From Pseudomonadota bacterium (GTDB taxonomy: Bacteria; BMS3Abin14): a stretch of DNA of 7,410 nt. A program made the translations under genes and the position numbers. Numbering within the stretch: the first letter of the stretch is position 1; each line of letters begins with the position of its first letter. The stretch is from the NCBI GenBank assembly GCA_016937135.1, contig JAFGWO010000004.1:1-7410 (forward strand), given 5' to 3'. Positions 1-6,084 of the stretch are shown here, in pieces. A model generated the notes under the pieces. That model searched no databases and had not been told where the DNA came from. It saw only the letters and a program-made list of their open reading frames with translations.

Positions 1-72
1 AAAGGGAAAACGACGCTTTTCCCTAACCGTTGCGCAAAAAGTCCCGGATCGGACTTTTTGCGACCCTATCAA
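1..72 (+). repeat. Partial multi-hairpin repeat, copy C (3' part)
   Basis: This is the right-hand part of the repeat family that recurs at 5125-5444, cut by the window edge. Two hairpins are visible. The first has stem AGGGAAAA (3-10) pairing with TTTTCCCT (17-24) around loop CGACGC. The second is a perfect 12-bp stem, CGCAAAAAGTCC (33-44) with GGACTTTTTGCG (51-62), around loop CGGATC. The conserved tail ACCCTATCAA follows at 63-72. It matches hairpins 4 and 5 of the downstream units in order, loop length and tail but not in exact sequence. The second stem keeps its pairing through compensatory changes. It lies just upstream of the SHOCT gene. Its function is unknown. Confidence 0.85.
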
Positions 73-88
73 ACTAAACGGACAGGCT

Positions 89-94
89 GGAGGT
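89..94 (+). promoter_or_regulatory. Ribosome binding site of the SHOCT gene
   Basis: GGAGGT lies seven bases before the ATG at 102. The in-frame GTG at 93 overlaps this Shine-Dalgarno sequence and is therefore an unlikely start. Only a weaker ACAGG would serve that GTG. Confidence 0.7.
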
Positions 95-101
95 GAATGA
101 A

Positions 102-359
102 ATGATGGGTTGGGGAGGTCAGGGTTACGGAATGTGGGGAATGGGCTGGTTCGGAGGGATCATGATGTTTTTTTTCTGGGTAATAATCATCGTCGGGATA
201 ATCCTCGTGGTCCGATACCTGCTTTCAGGGCAGCATGCAGGTTCCGGTGTGCCCAGGGATAGAGATCCTCTGGACATCCTCAAGGAGCGGTACGCCCGCG
301 GGGAGATCGGAACCGAGGAATATGAGGAAAAAAGAAAAATCCTGGAGGGCGGGAGATGA
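102..359 (+). CDS. Small SHOCT-domain membrane protein
   Basis: An 85-residue protein starting at ATG 102, chosen because GGAGGT is correctly spaced; GTG 93 would add three residues. The first 18 or so residues are rich in Met, Gly and Trp (MMGWGGQGYGMWGMGWFGG). One strongly hydrophobic helix follows (about 19-41). After a short polar linker comes a C-terminal SHOCT motif (about 55-82): DPLDILKERYARGEI, then TEEYEEKRKIL. SHOCT segments are short helical hairpins found at the ends of many small bacterial membrane proteins, and their molecular role is poorly known. The Met/Trp-rich head recalls small proteins found near metal-handling genes, but no defined metal site can be shown. The stop codon overlaps the start of the cytochrome gene (ATGA at 356-359), which implies translational coupling and a joint role. 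Function is otherwise unassigned. Confidence 0.88.
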   Translation: MMGWGGQGYGMWGMGWFGGIMMFFFWVIIIVGIILVVRYLLSGQHAGSGVPRDRDPLDILKERYARGEIGTEEYEEKRKILEGGR

Positions 360-892
360 AGCCTTTCCATTCAGCGAAAACCCTCTGGTGGGGGATGGGA
401 CTCATTGTCCTGGGGTTGGCGGGCATCTCCACTTTTCCCCTTTCGGGTCCCGCCACGGCCCCCTTTTCCGGGTGGGGATACGGGGGTTTTTATGACCGGG
501 GTTCCTATGCCTCCAACGGGGAGAGGATCTATTTCCTCGGGTTGGATGGCGAAGGAAGCCGCATCGCCATAAGAGGCGGGCCGCCCTGGCTGAAAGCAAT
601 GGGAGGTAGCTGCGTCAACTGTCATGGACCCGACGGCCGCGGCGGGTTCCCCGTCATGATGGGAACCAGAGTGCCGGGGGATATCCGATTCTCCAGTCTT
701 TCGTCCGGAAGGCACGGCCAGGTGGGAGGCGAGGGCGATAACGGTCATCTCTATACCGAAAAAGACGTCAAACGGGCCATCCGGGATGGGGTTGATCCCG
801 ACGGCGGCCGCCTCGATCCCACGATGCCCCGATGGAAGATGGATGACCGGGACCTGGATGACCTGATCGTGTTCCTCAAGACCCTCGGATAA
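356..892 (+). CDS. Monohaem c-type cytochrome, exported or membrane-anchored
   Basis: A 178-residue protein. Its N-terminus has a basic start (MKPFHSAK) and a hydrophobic stretch (about 10-31), which is a signal peptide or uncleaved anchor, so the haem domain should lie in the periplasm. Residues 53-60 (SNGERIYF) and the region up to the haem site are typical of class I cytochromes c. The haem attachment motif is CVNCH at 86-90, followed by GPDGRGG. The likely distal axial ligand is Met157 in PTMPRW, and the C-terminal helix (DRDLDDLIVFLKTL) is the usual closing helix of the fold. It probably shuttles single electrons near the inner membrane; the partner is not identifiable here. It overlaps the SHOCT gene by four bases, so the two are almost certainly co-translated. 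The next gene lies 177 bases away behind its own promoter-like sequence. Confidence 0.9.
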   Translation: MKPFHSAKTLWWGMGLIVLGLAGISTFPLSGPATAPFSGWGYGGFYDRGSYASNGERIYFLGLDGEGSRIAIRGGPPWLKAMGGSCVNCHGPDGRGGFPVMMGTRVPGDIRFSSLSSGRHGQVGGEGDNGHLYTEKDVKRAIRDGVDPDGGRLDPTMPRWKMDDRDLDDLIVFLKTLG

Positions 893-965
893 AGGGTTTC
901 CGCCGCTGAGCCCCTGTTTTCTTCCGGGACTTTAATCTCCCCCTGACCTGTTTTCATTCTTTCTG

Positions 966-994
966 TTGACCCTGCGCCTTTCGGGCCATAACAT
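966..994 (+). promoter_or_regulatory. Candidate sigma70 promoter for the antiporter operon
   Basis: TTGACC (966-971) and TAACAT (989-994) are separated by 17 bases, the optimal spacing, and match the -35 and -10 consensus at 5/6 and 4/6 positions. Transcription would begin near 1001 and give a leader of about 70 bases before the ATG at 1070. The remaining part of the 893-1069 spacer shows no strong terminator hairpin, so read-through from the cytochrome gene is also possible. Confidence 0.4.
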
Positions 995-1069
995 CTGAGC
1001 CTGATACCACGGCTGCCCGGCCGGCAATGTCCGGGTGCCTGTCCTGATGACCCGTTTTGGGGAGAATCC

Positions 1070-3067
1070 ATGGGCATTGCCACCGACATCATCCTCCTGA
1101 TCATAGTCGCCTTTTTCTTCGGGGTCCTCCTCCAGCGCCTCGGGCAGCCGCTGATCCTCGGATATATCGCCGCGGGGGTCGTCCTTGGTCCGCACACCGG
1201 GGGCATCACCGTCTCGAACATCCATGAAATCGAGCTCCTGGCGGAGATCGGCATCGCCCTTCTCCTTTTCGCCCTCGGTCTGGAGTTCTCCCTGAAGGAC
1301 CTCCAGCCCGTCCGGAAGATCGCCCTCATCGGGACGCCCCTTCAGATCCTTTTGACCATTGGCCTTGGTTTTCTGGTTGGCACTCTGTCCGGCTGGGAAT
1401 GGAAGGCTTCCCTGTGGCTCGGGGCCCTTATCTCCCTCTCCAGCAGCATGGTGGTCTTAAAGACGCTCATGAATCAGGGGTGGCTGGGGACCCTTTCGAG
1501 CAAGGTGATGATCGGCATGCTCCTTGTCCAGGACCTCGCCGTCATCCCGATGATGATCATCCTGCCCCAGCTCAACCAGCCAAAGGTCGGCCTGACCGTC
1601 CTCGGGTTGGCGGCTGTCAAGGCGGCCCTTTTCATCGCCGGGATCGTCCTTCTCGGAAACAGGCTCTTGCCCCTCCTGATGGCCCACATTGCCAGACTTG
1701 GGTCAAGGGAGCTGTTTCTCCTGGCCATCACCGCCATCGGTTTGGGGGTAGGATATTTCACCCACCTGGCGGGGCTTTCCTTCGCTTTCGGGGCCTTTGT
1801 CGCCGGCATCGTCCTGAGCGAGTCCGATTTCGGCCATCAGGCCTTAAGCGACATCATCCCCCTCCGGGATCTCTTCGGGCTCCTCTTCTTCACCTCTGTG
1901 GGGATGCTCTTAGATCCGGCTTTTTTCTTTGACAACCTGGGGCGGATCCTCGTCCTCGTCGTGGTTGTGGGTGTGGGGAAGGGCGCCGTTTTCGCCATCC
2001 TCGCCAGGGTTTTCGATTACCGGAACGTCATTCCCCTTGCCGTCGGGCTGGGTCTTTTCCAGATCGGGGAGTTTTCCTTCGTGCTTGCAAAGGTCGGGGT
2101 GGAGACGGGTTCCATCAGCGCCGAGCTGTACTCCACCGTCCTGACAGCCGCTATCGTCACAATGATCCTGACACCCCTGGTGTCCGGCCGGACGGAAAGG
2201 CTTTACGCCCTCAAGAAGAGATGGATGCCCAGGGAAGAGCTGGAACTGACCAATATCCCCGAAGCGGGCCTCAAAGGTCACGCGGTCATCGCCGGCGGCG
2301 GGCGCGTTGGTTTCCAGGTGGCCCAGGTTTTAAAGCGGCTCAATATTTCCTTCGCGGTCATCGAGCTCGACCACCGGCGGTTCGAGCAGGCACGGGATGC
2401 CGGAATGGCGGCTGTTTACGGGGATGCGGGACAGGAGGTGGTCCTCAAGGCGGCAGGCATCAGAGACGCTTCCCTCCTGATCATGACCGTGCCTGAACTT
2501 GCTACCGCGAGATCCGTCATAACCCAGGCCAGGAAAATAAACGGGAATCTTGAAATCGTCGCCAGGACGCCCGGGCCGGATTATTTTGAACTGCTCAAGG
2601 AGCTCGGGGCGTGTGAGGTGGTGCACCCCGAGTACGAGGCCAGCCTGCAGCTGGCGAGGCAGTCCCTCCTCCGGATGGGGATTTCGCCGACCGAGGTCCA
2701 CCGGTACACGGATCCCGTCCGCCAGGAGCTCTACGCCCATCTGTACGACAGCGAAAAAGAGGTGCGCCTGCTGTCCGAGCTCCGCTGCGCCGAGCAGGAG
2801 TTCGACCTGCAATGGTTCCGTCTGCCCCCGGAAAGTCCCATCGCCAACAGGTCCCTTTCGGAGAGCGGGATCAGGAAAAAGACGGGGGCCTCGATTGTAG
2901 GCGTCGTCAGGGATGGAAGTTTACTGAGGAATCCGGATGCGGATTTTATTCTGCTGCCCAACGATCTTGTAGCTATCATCGGGGGGGAAACGAACCGGAA
3001 GGAGTTCTGCTTCATGGCCACCGGCTCCGGCTGCGAGGATCTTCCGTGGACCACGGAGTCCCCTTGA
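1070..3067 (+). CDS. CPA2-family monovalent cation/proton antiporter (Kef type)
   Basis: A 665-residue inner-membrane protein that should exchange K+ or Na+ for protons. Residues 1-375 are a Na+/H+ exchanger domain of about 12-13 helices, opening with the typical [20 protein letters not shown]. The ion-site motif LVQDLAVIP carries Gln154-Asp155, the pair characteristic of Kef-type carriers. Residues 403-480 form an RCK_N/TrkA-N Rossmann domain: [16 protein letters not shown] holds the nucleotide-binding GGGRVG (409-414), and Glu432 in VIELD ends the second strand and would bind the ribose. A TrkA-C domain lies at about 575-640. Length and order fit full-length Kef/YbaL-like antiporters, so it is probably gated by a nucleotide. 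GGGGAG (1059-1064), five bases before the ATG, supports the start. The next gene begins 37 bases downstream with no terminator, so the two antiporters are likely an operon. The transported ion cannot be read from the sequence. Confidence 0.93.
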   Translation: MGIATDIILLIIVAFFFGVLLQRLGQPLILGYIAAGVVLGPHTGGITVSNIHEIELLAEIGIALLLFALGLEFSLKDLQPVRKIALIGTPLQILLTIGLGFLVGTLSGWEWKASLWLGALISLSSSMVVLKTLMNQGWLGTLSSKVMIGMLLVQDLAVIPMMIILPQLNQPKVGLTVLGLAAVKAALFIAGIVLLGNRLLPLLMAHIARLGSRELFLLAITAIGLGVGYFTHLAGLSFAFGAFVAGIVLSESDFGHQALSDIIPLRDLFGLLFFTSVGMLLDPAFFFDNLGRILVLVVVVGVGKGAVFAILARVFDYRNVIPLAVGLGLFQIGEFSFVLAKVGVETGSISAELYSTVLTAAIVTMILTPLVSGRTERLYALKKRWMPREELELTNIPEAGLKGHAVIAGGGRVGFQVAQVLKRLNISFAVIELDHRRFEQARDAGMAAVYGDAGQEVVLKAAGIRDASLLIMTVPELATARSVITQARKINGNLEIVARTPGPDYFELLKELGACEVVHPEYEASLQLARQSLLRMGISPTEVHRYTDPVRQELYAHLYDSEKEVRLLSELRCAEQEFDLQWFRLPPESPIANRSLSESGIRKKTGASIVGVVRDGSLLRNPDADFILLPNDLVAIIGGETNRKEFCFMATGSGCEDLPWTTESP

Positions 3068-3104
3068 CAGCTGATCCGGCCCGCACCCGGGATAAGGGAT
3101 CTTC

Positions 3105-5027
3105 ATGACTGAATCCGTTTTCATGGATCCGGAGCTGACCATTGCCCTCGCCCTCTGTTTCGGGCTTGTCGGCAACGTCCTCGCCCATCATTTAAAAATC
3201 CCCGCCATCGTCCTCCTGCTTGCGGCCGGGGTCCTTCTCGGGCCGGACGGGGCGGGGATCATCCACCCGGAAGCTCTTGGGCATTCCCTGAACAGCCTGA
3301 CGGGGTTCGCCGTAGCGGTCATCCTCTTCGAGGGAGGCCTGAACCAGGAAATCCCCCGACTTAAAAGGATCCATCGAACCGTCTGGATGCTCATACTCTC
3401 GGGGGGCATTTTTTCGGTGGCAGGCGGCCTGGCCGCCGCGCATTTCCTCCTGGGGTGGCCCTGGTGGGCGGCCTTCCTCTTCGGGAGCCTCGCCATGGTC
3501 ACCGGCCCCACCGTCATCAACCCTCTTCTAAGGAGATTGAAGGTCAGACAGTCCACAGCCGCCGTGCTGGAGGCTGAAGGGGTCCTCGTGGACGCCGTGG
3601 GGGGCGTTGTGGCCACCGTTGCTCTGTATGCCGTCCTGAGTTCCGCCGAGGCAAGCCCCCTGGCTTTCGGGTGGCATGTGGTGTCCAGACTTGGGTTCGG
3701 CGCCCTTTGCGGGACGGCGATGGCCTTTGCCCTGGTCGCCCTCTTCCTGCGCCGAGGGCTTATTCCCGAAGGGATCGAGAACGTCTTCGCCCTTTCCGCT
3801 GTCCTGATCCTTTTTCAGGGCTGCAATATGGTCCTTGACGAAAGCGGACTCGCTGCCGTGGTTGCGGCGGGGATCATTGTAGGCAGCAAAAGAACTTACG
3901 CCCTTCAGGACCTGGCAGAGTTCAAGGAAGAGCTCACCACCCTCCTGATAGGTATGCTCTTCGTCCTTCTGGCGGCGGATGTCCGCCTTTCCCAGGTGAT
4001 GGACCTTGGTTTCCCCGGACTTGCGGTCGTCCTTGTGATGATGTTCCTGATCCGTCCCGCGGCGGTCCTCACGGGATCGCTGGGATCCCGTCTGAATTTC
4101 AGGGAACGCCTGTTTATCGCCTGGATCGGACCGCGGGGAATCGTGGCGGCGGCGGTCGCCTCCTTTTTCGCGGTTTCCCTTGAGGCAAACGGTCTTCCCT
4201 TCGGCTACCAGCTCAGGGCGCTGGTCTTTCTCCTCATCGCCATGAGCGTCCTTTCGGCCGGCCTCACGGGCGGGGTCGTTGCCAATCGCCTGGGCCTTCG
4301 AAGACCGAGCCGGAACGGATGGGTCATCCTCGGGGCCGGCCCCGCCTCACGGGCCCTTTCGAGGCTGCTGAAGGAGGACGGCCAGGAGACGGTCCTCATC
4401 GACGCCAACGCCGATCGATGCGAGGCAGCCGAAAGAGATTGCACAAGGGTCCTTTTCGGGAAAGGCCTTAGTTCCTCCGTCCTTAAAAGGGCCCAGATCG
4501 ATACACGGCGGGGGGCCATCGCTTTGACCCCGGACGACGAGATGAATTTCCTTTTCGTCAGGCAGGTCAAGAAGGAGATAAAAGAGATCACCCTCTTCTC
4601 CGCCCTTAGCCCGGATTCGGAATCCCTGACCCCGGAGAAGTTCCACGAGGCCGGGGCCCAGCTCGCTTTCGGGCATGCCGTTGACATCAAGATGTGGGAA
4701 GGCGCTTTCAACGAGAAGGAGGTCCATCTTCATTTCTGGAGGCGCAAAGGTGGGGCAACTGGAAACAAGGACGATGAAGGGGTGCTGCCGGGCTATTCAG
4801 GAAACGGACTCCTGGCGGTCGCGGTGGAGCGGGAGGAAATGTTAGAACCTGTTGGGGACGAGACCCGATTCAAAGCGGCGGACGAGGTGTGGTTTTTCGT
4901 TCTGGACCGGGAATGGAAAGAGGCGGAGGATTTTCTGATCCGGTCCGGTTGGGAGAAGATCAGCTGGGAGGACAAGGATACTTTTTCCCTTTCGGTGTGC
5001 CACCTCGACGGGAAAATCTGCCCGTGA
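3105..5027 (+). CDS. CPA1-family (NhaP-type) cation/proton antiporter with Rossmann tail
   Basis: A 640-residue inner-membrane protein predicted to exchange Na+ or K+ for H+. Residues 8-395 are the exchanger domain. They include VILFEGGLN (72-80), TGPTVINPLLRRL (133-145), the acidic ion-site segment EAEGVLVDAVGG with Asp163, and WIGPRGIVAAAVAS (340-353) with Arg344. Many NhaP proteins have Asn-Asp at the ion site; here the residue before Asp163 is Val162, as in the 'EGILIDP' subgroup. Residues 404-520 resemble a TrkA-N Rossmann fold: GWVILGAGPASRALSRLL, with Ser415 in place of the third glycine, and VLIDAN, where Asp433 would contact the nucleotide. A degenerate TrkA-C-like segment lies at about 568-600. 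A second ATG at 3123 (Met7) is an alternative start. ATAAGGGAT precedes the chosen ATG. It is likely co-transcribed with the CPA2 gene. Confidence 0.9.
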   Translation: MTESVFMDPELTIALALCFGLVGNVLAHHLKIPAIVLLLAAGVLLGPDGAGIIHPEALGHSLNSLTGFAVAVILFEGGLNQEIPRLKRIHRTVWMLILSGGIFSVAGGLAAAHFLLGWPWWAAFLFGSLAMVTGPTVINPLLRRLKVRQSTAAVLEAEGVLVDAVGGVVATVALYAVLSSAEASPLAFGWHVVSRLGFGALCGTAMAFALVALFLRRGLIPEGIENVFALSAVLILFQGCNMVLDESGLAAVVAAGIIVGSKRTYALQDLAEFKEELTTLLIGMLFVLLAADVRLSQVMDLGFPGLAVVLVMMFLIRPAAVLTGSLGSRLNFRERLFIAWIGPRGIVAAAVASFFAVSLEANGLPFGYQLRALVFLLIAMSVLSAGLTGGVVANRLGLRRPSRNGWVILGAGPASRALSRLLKEDGQETVLIDANADRCEAAERDCTRVLFGKGLSSSVLKRAQIDTRRGAIALTPDDEMNFLFVRQVKKEIKEITLFSALSPDSESLTPEKFHEAGAQLAFGHAVDIKMWEGAFNEKEVHLHFWRRKGGATGNKDDEGVLPGYSGNGLLAVAVEREEMLEPVGDETRFKAADEVWFFVLDREWKEAEDFLIRSGWEKISWEDKDTFSLSVCHLDGKICP

Positions 5028-5040
5028 TCCCTAATAAAGC

Positions 5041-5071
5041 GATTTTTCCGAAAAATCCGGGCGCGTTTTTT
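5041..5071 (+). terminator. Possible weak terminator after the antiporter operon
   Basis: GATTTTT (5041-5047) pairs perfectly with AAAAATC (5051-5057) around CCG, and a run of six T follows at 5066-5071. The stem is AT-rich and the T run is eight bases away, so this is a poor intrinsic terminator. The stronger structured array downstream may be what ends the transcript. Confidence 0.3.
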
Positions 5072-5077
5072 GGGCCG

Positions 5078-5106
5078 TTGACAACCGGAAGGGAAAGGAA
5101 TATGAG
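5078..5106 (+). promoter_or_regulatory. Candidate sigma70 promoter reading into the repeat array
   Basis: A perfect TTGACA -35 box (5078-5083) is followed after exactly 17 bases by TATGAG (5101-5106; four of six match the -10 consensus). A transcript would start near 5113 and run directly into the hairpin units. The same stretch also contains a Shine-Dalgarno-like AAGGGAAAGGA before a five-codon open frame, ATG to TGA, at 5102-5119. If the promoter is real, that ATG lies upstream of the start site and would not be in the RNA. Confidence 0.4.
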
Positions 5107-5124
5107 AAAAGCCGCCTGATAAAA

Positions 5125-5283
5125 GATGATGACTTCGCAAAAAGCCATCATCGCGCCCCGGGCGGGGCGCCCGAATCAAGGACCCTCCTCGTAACTCCTT
5201 GATTCGTAAGGAAAGGGAAAATGACACTTTTCCCTTTCCGTAGAGCCGAAAGTCCCGCATCGGACTTTTGGCGACCCTGTCAA
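5125..5283 (+). repeat. Multi-hairpin repeat unit A
   Basis: A unit of about 160 bases made almost wholly of five consecutive stem-loops. H1: 5125-5135 with 5142-5152, 11 bp with one mismatch. H2: GCGCCCC (5153-5159) with GGGGCGC (5164-5170). H3: GAATCAAGGA (5173-5182) with TCCTTGATTC (5196-5205), loop of 13 bases. H4: GGAAAGGGAAAA (5210-5221) with TTTTCCCTTTCC (5228-5239), loop TGACAC. H5: GCCGAAAGTCC (5245-5255) with GGACTTTTGGC (5262-5272), loop CGCATC. It ends in GACCCTGTCAA. Bases 5201-5283 differ from unit B (5362-5444) at only three positions. No convincing coding frame is present. Confidence 0.92.
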
Positions 5284-5286
5284 TGC

Positions 5287-5444
5287 TGATGGCTTCGTAA
5301 AAGCCATCAAAGCGGCCCGGGTGAGGGGCGCCCGGATCCAGGATTCGAGTGTTAAGTCCTGGATCCGCAAGGAAAGGGAAAATGACACTTTTCCCTTTCC
5401 GTAGAGCCGAAAGTCCCGCATCGGACTTTTGGCGACCCTATCAA
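5287..5444 (+). repeat. Multi-hairpin repeat unit B
   Basis: A tandem copy of unit A in the same orientation, offset by 161 bases. H1: TGATGGCTT (5287-5295) with AAGCCATCA (5301-5309), perfect. H2: CCGGGTG (5317-5323) with CGCCCGG (5329-5335), one G-U pair, overlapping the base of H3 by two bases. H3: GGATCCAGGA (5334-5343) with TCCTGGATCC (5357-5366), loop of 13 bases. H4: 5371-5382 with 5389-5400, loop TGACAC. H5: 5406-5416 with 5423-5433, loop CGCATC. Tail GACCCTATCAA (5434-5444). H3 differs from unit A at two stem positions, and both are compensated on the other strand. Confidence 0.92.
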
Positions 5445-5451
5445 AGATAAA

Positions 5452-5473
5452 TGATGCCGCGAAAAGCGGCCGA
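5452..5473 (+). other. Short hairpin after unit B, possible remnant of a third unit
   Basis: GCCGC (5456-5460) pairs with GCGGC (5466-5470) around GAAAA. The preceding TGATG (5452-5456) and the position directly after the GACCCTATCAA tail resemble the H1 position of units A and B, so it may be a decayed start of a further unit. It is short enough to be chance. Confidence 0.35.
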
Positions 5474-5486
5474 TAGTACCGGATCC

Positions 5487-5522
5487 AAAGGCCCCATGGG
5501 GAAACCTCCCCGTGGGGCCTTT
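5487..5522 (+). terminator. Strong GC-rich stem-loop, probable intrinsic terminator
   Basis: A 15-bp stem, AAAGGCCCCATGGGG (5487-5501) with CCCCGTGGGGCCTTT (5508-5522), has a single G-U pair and loop AAACCT. It ends in TTT on either strand, so it may act in both directions, though the T tracts are short. It would close transcription from the antiporter and repeat region, or act as a leader structure for the DUF486 gene 46 bases on. Bases 5503-5509 (AACCTCC) are exactly complementary to the GGAGGTT at 5547-5553. Confidence 0.55.
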
Positions 5523-5546
5523 ACCGAACCATAGAAGGTCCTTGCT

Positions 5547-5553
5547 GGAGGTT
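5547..5553 (+). promoter_or_regulatory. Shine-Dalgarno-like GGAGGTT, unusually distant from its ATG
   Basis: A strong ribosome-binding sequence lies 14 bases before the ATG at 5568, further than the usual 5-9. No in-frame start codon lies between them, and the TTG at 5552 is in another frame. A weaker GGAAAA (5557-5562) sits five bases before the ATG and may be the working site. Confidence 0.4.
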
Positions 5554-5567
5554 GCCGGAAAACACCG

Positions 5568-5912
5568 ATGAAAGCTCTCCCTGTCCTGATGCTTCTCCTT
5601 TCCAATATTTTCATGACCCATGCCTGGTATGGGCACCTGAAAGACCTTCGCGGCAGGCCAATCCTGATCGCCATCATATTTTCCTGGAGCGTGGCCCTCC
5701 TGGAATACTGCTTCCAGGTCCCGGCCAACAGGATCGGCAGCGCTCACTTCACCCTGCCGCAGCTCAAGGTTATCCAGGAGGTGCTGACCATGATCGTCTT
5801 CGCCGGTTTCTGCGTGTTTTACATGCGTGAGAGGCTGACGCTGGATTACCTTTGGGCTGGCCTGTGCCTGGTGGGGGCGGCTTTTTTCATGTTTCGAAAC
5901 GTCCTTCTCTAG
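5568..5912 (+). CDS. DUF486 / DMT-family small membrane protein
   Basis: A 114-residue inner-membrane protein with four predicted helices (about 1-21, 32-50, 69-86, 93-112). This is the normal size and layout of the DUF486 family (Pfam PF04342), which belongs to the drug/metabolite transporter superfamily. Family hallmarks visible are LLLSNIFMTHAWYGHLK (9-25), QVPANRIG (50-57), QLKVIQEVLTMIVF (65-78) and the closing GAAFFMF (103-109). Proteins of this size usually need to dimerise to form a transport path; the substrate is unknown for the family. The ATG at 5568 is the only plausible in-frame start at this end. Upstream is a strong stem-loop, so it is probably transcribed separately from the antiporters. 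The next gene begins 172 bases downstream. Confidence 0.92.
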   Translation: MKALPVLMLLLSNIFMTHAWYGHLKDLRGRPILIAIIFSWSVALLEYCFQVPANRIGSAHFTLPQLKVIQEVLTMIVFAGFCVFYMRERLTLDYLWAGLCLVGAAFFMFRNVLL

Positions 5913-5966
5913 TTTTTCCGCCGTATATCTTTCCCTGGGCGGGGCGCTTTCCCCTGTCAGAAAATA

Positions 5967-5975
5967 TGGTATCCT
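5967..5975 (+). promoter_or_regulatory. Weak extended -10 promoter candidate for the composite haem gene
   Basis: TGGTATCCT fits an extended -10 element (TGn plus TATCCT). There is no convincing -35 box; CTTTCC at 5947-5952 has the right spacing but poor match. The leader of about 100 bases that would follow contains an imperfect hairpin, TGTAAAGG (6013-6020) with CCTTACA (6026-6032), with one bulged A. I recognise no known riboswitch there. Confidence 0.22.
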
Positions 5976-6084
5976 TTTTCCATTCCGGCTGTGGGCCCGA
6001 TACCCGGTAAATTGTAAAGGTCCGTCCTTACAGGGGGCCGGCAGGGCGTAAAAACCCACCATCACCGGTTCAGCGGGGAGGAAA

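Noticed and set aside
1399..1932. 177-codon plus-strand frame inside the CPA2 gene
   Set aside because: It is a shifted-frame shadow of the transmembrane domain, rich in Pro/Arg/His/Gly, with no start signal.
4072..4090. Perfect 7-bp inverted repeat CGGGATC/GATCCCG inside the CPA1 gene
   Set aside because: It falls in conserved coding sequence and is of a length expected by chance in GC-rich DNA.
5102..5119. Five-codon mini-ORF (MRKAA) with a good Shine-Dalgarno
   Set aside because: Too short to support as a gene, and it overlaps the -10 box of a candidate promoter. A leader-peptide role is possible but nothing downstream suggests attenuation.
5176..5421. Minus-strand short frames starting MRDFRLYGKGKVSFSLSLRI in both repeat units
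   Set aside because: The repeated peptide arises from the H3-H5 hairpins being copied. The conserved feature is base pairing, and no ribosome binding site context supports translation.
5125..5444. CRISPR array
   Set aside because: There are only two units with a 161-base period, no short direct repeats with unique spacers, and the units are themselves composed of distinct hairpins.
5976..6084. Possible c-di-GMP or cAMP-GMP (GEMM-I) riboswitch before the multihaem gene
   Set aside because: Considered because such riboswitches precede multihaem cytochromes in Geobacter, but the signature ACGCAAAGCC and the matching receptor elements are absent. Only a small imperfect hairpin is visible.
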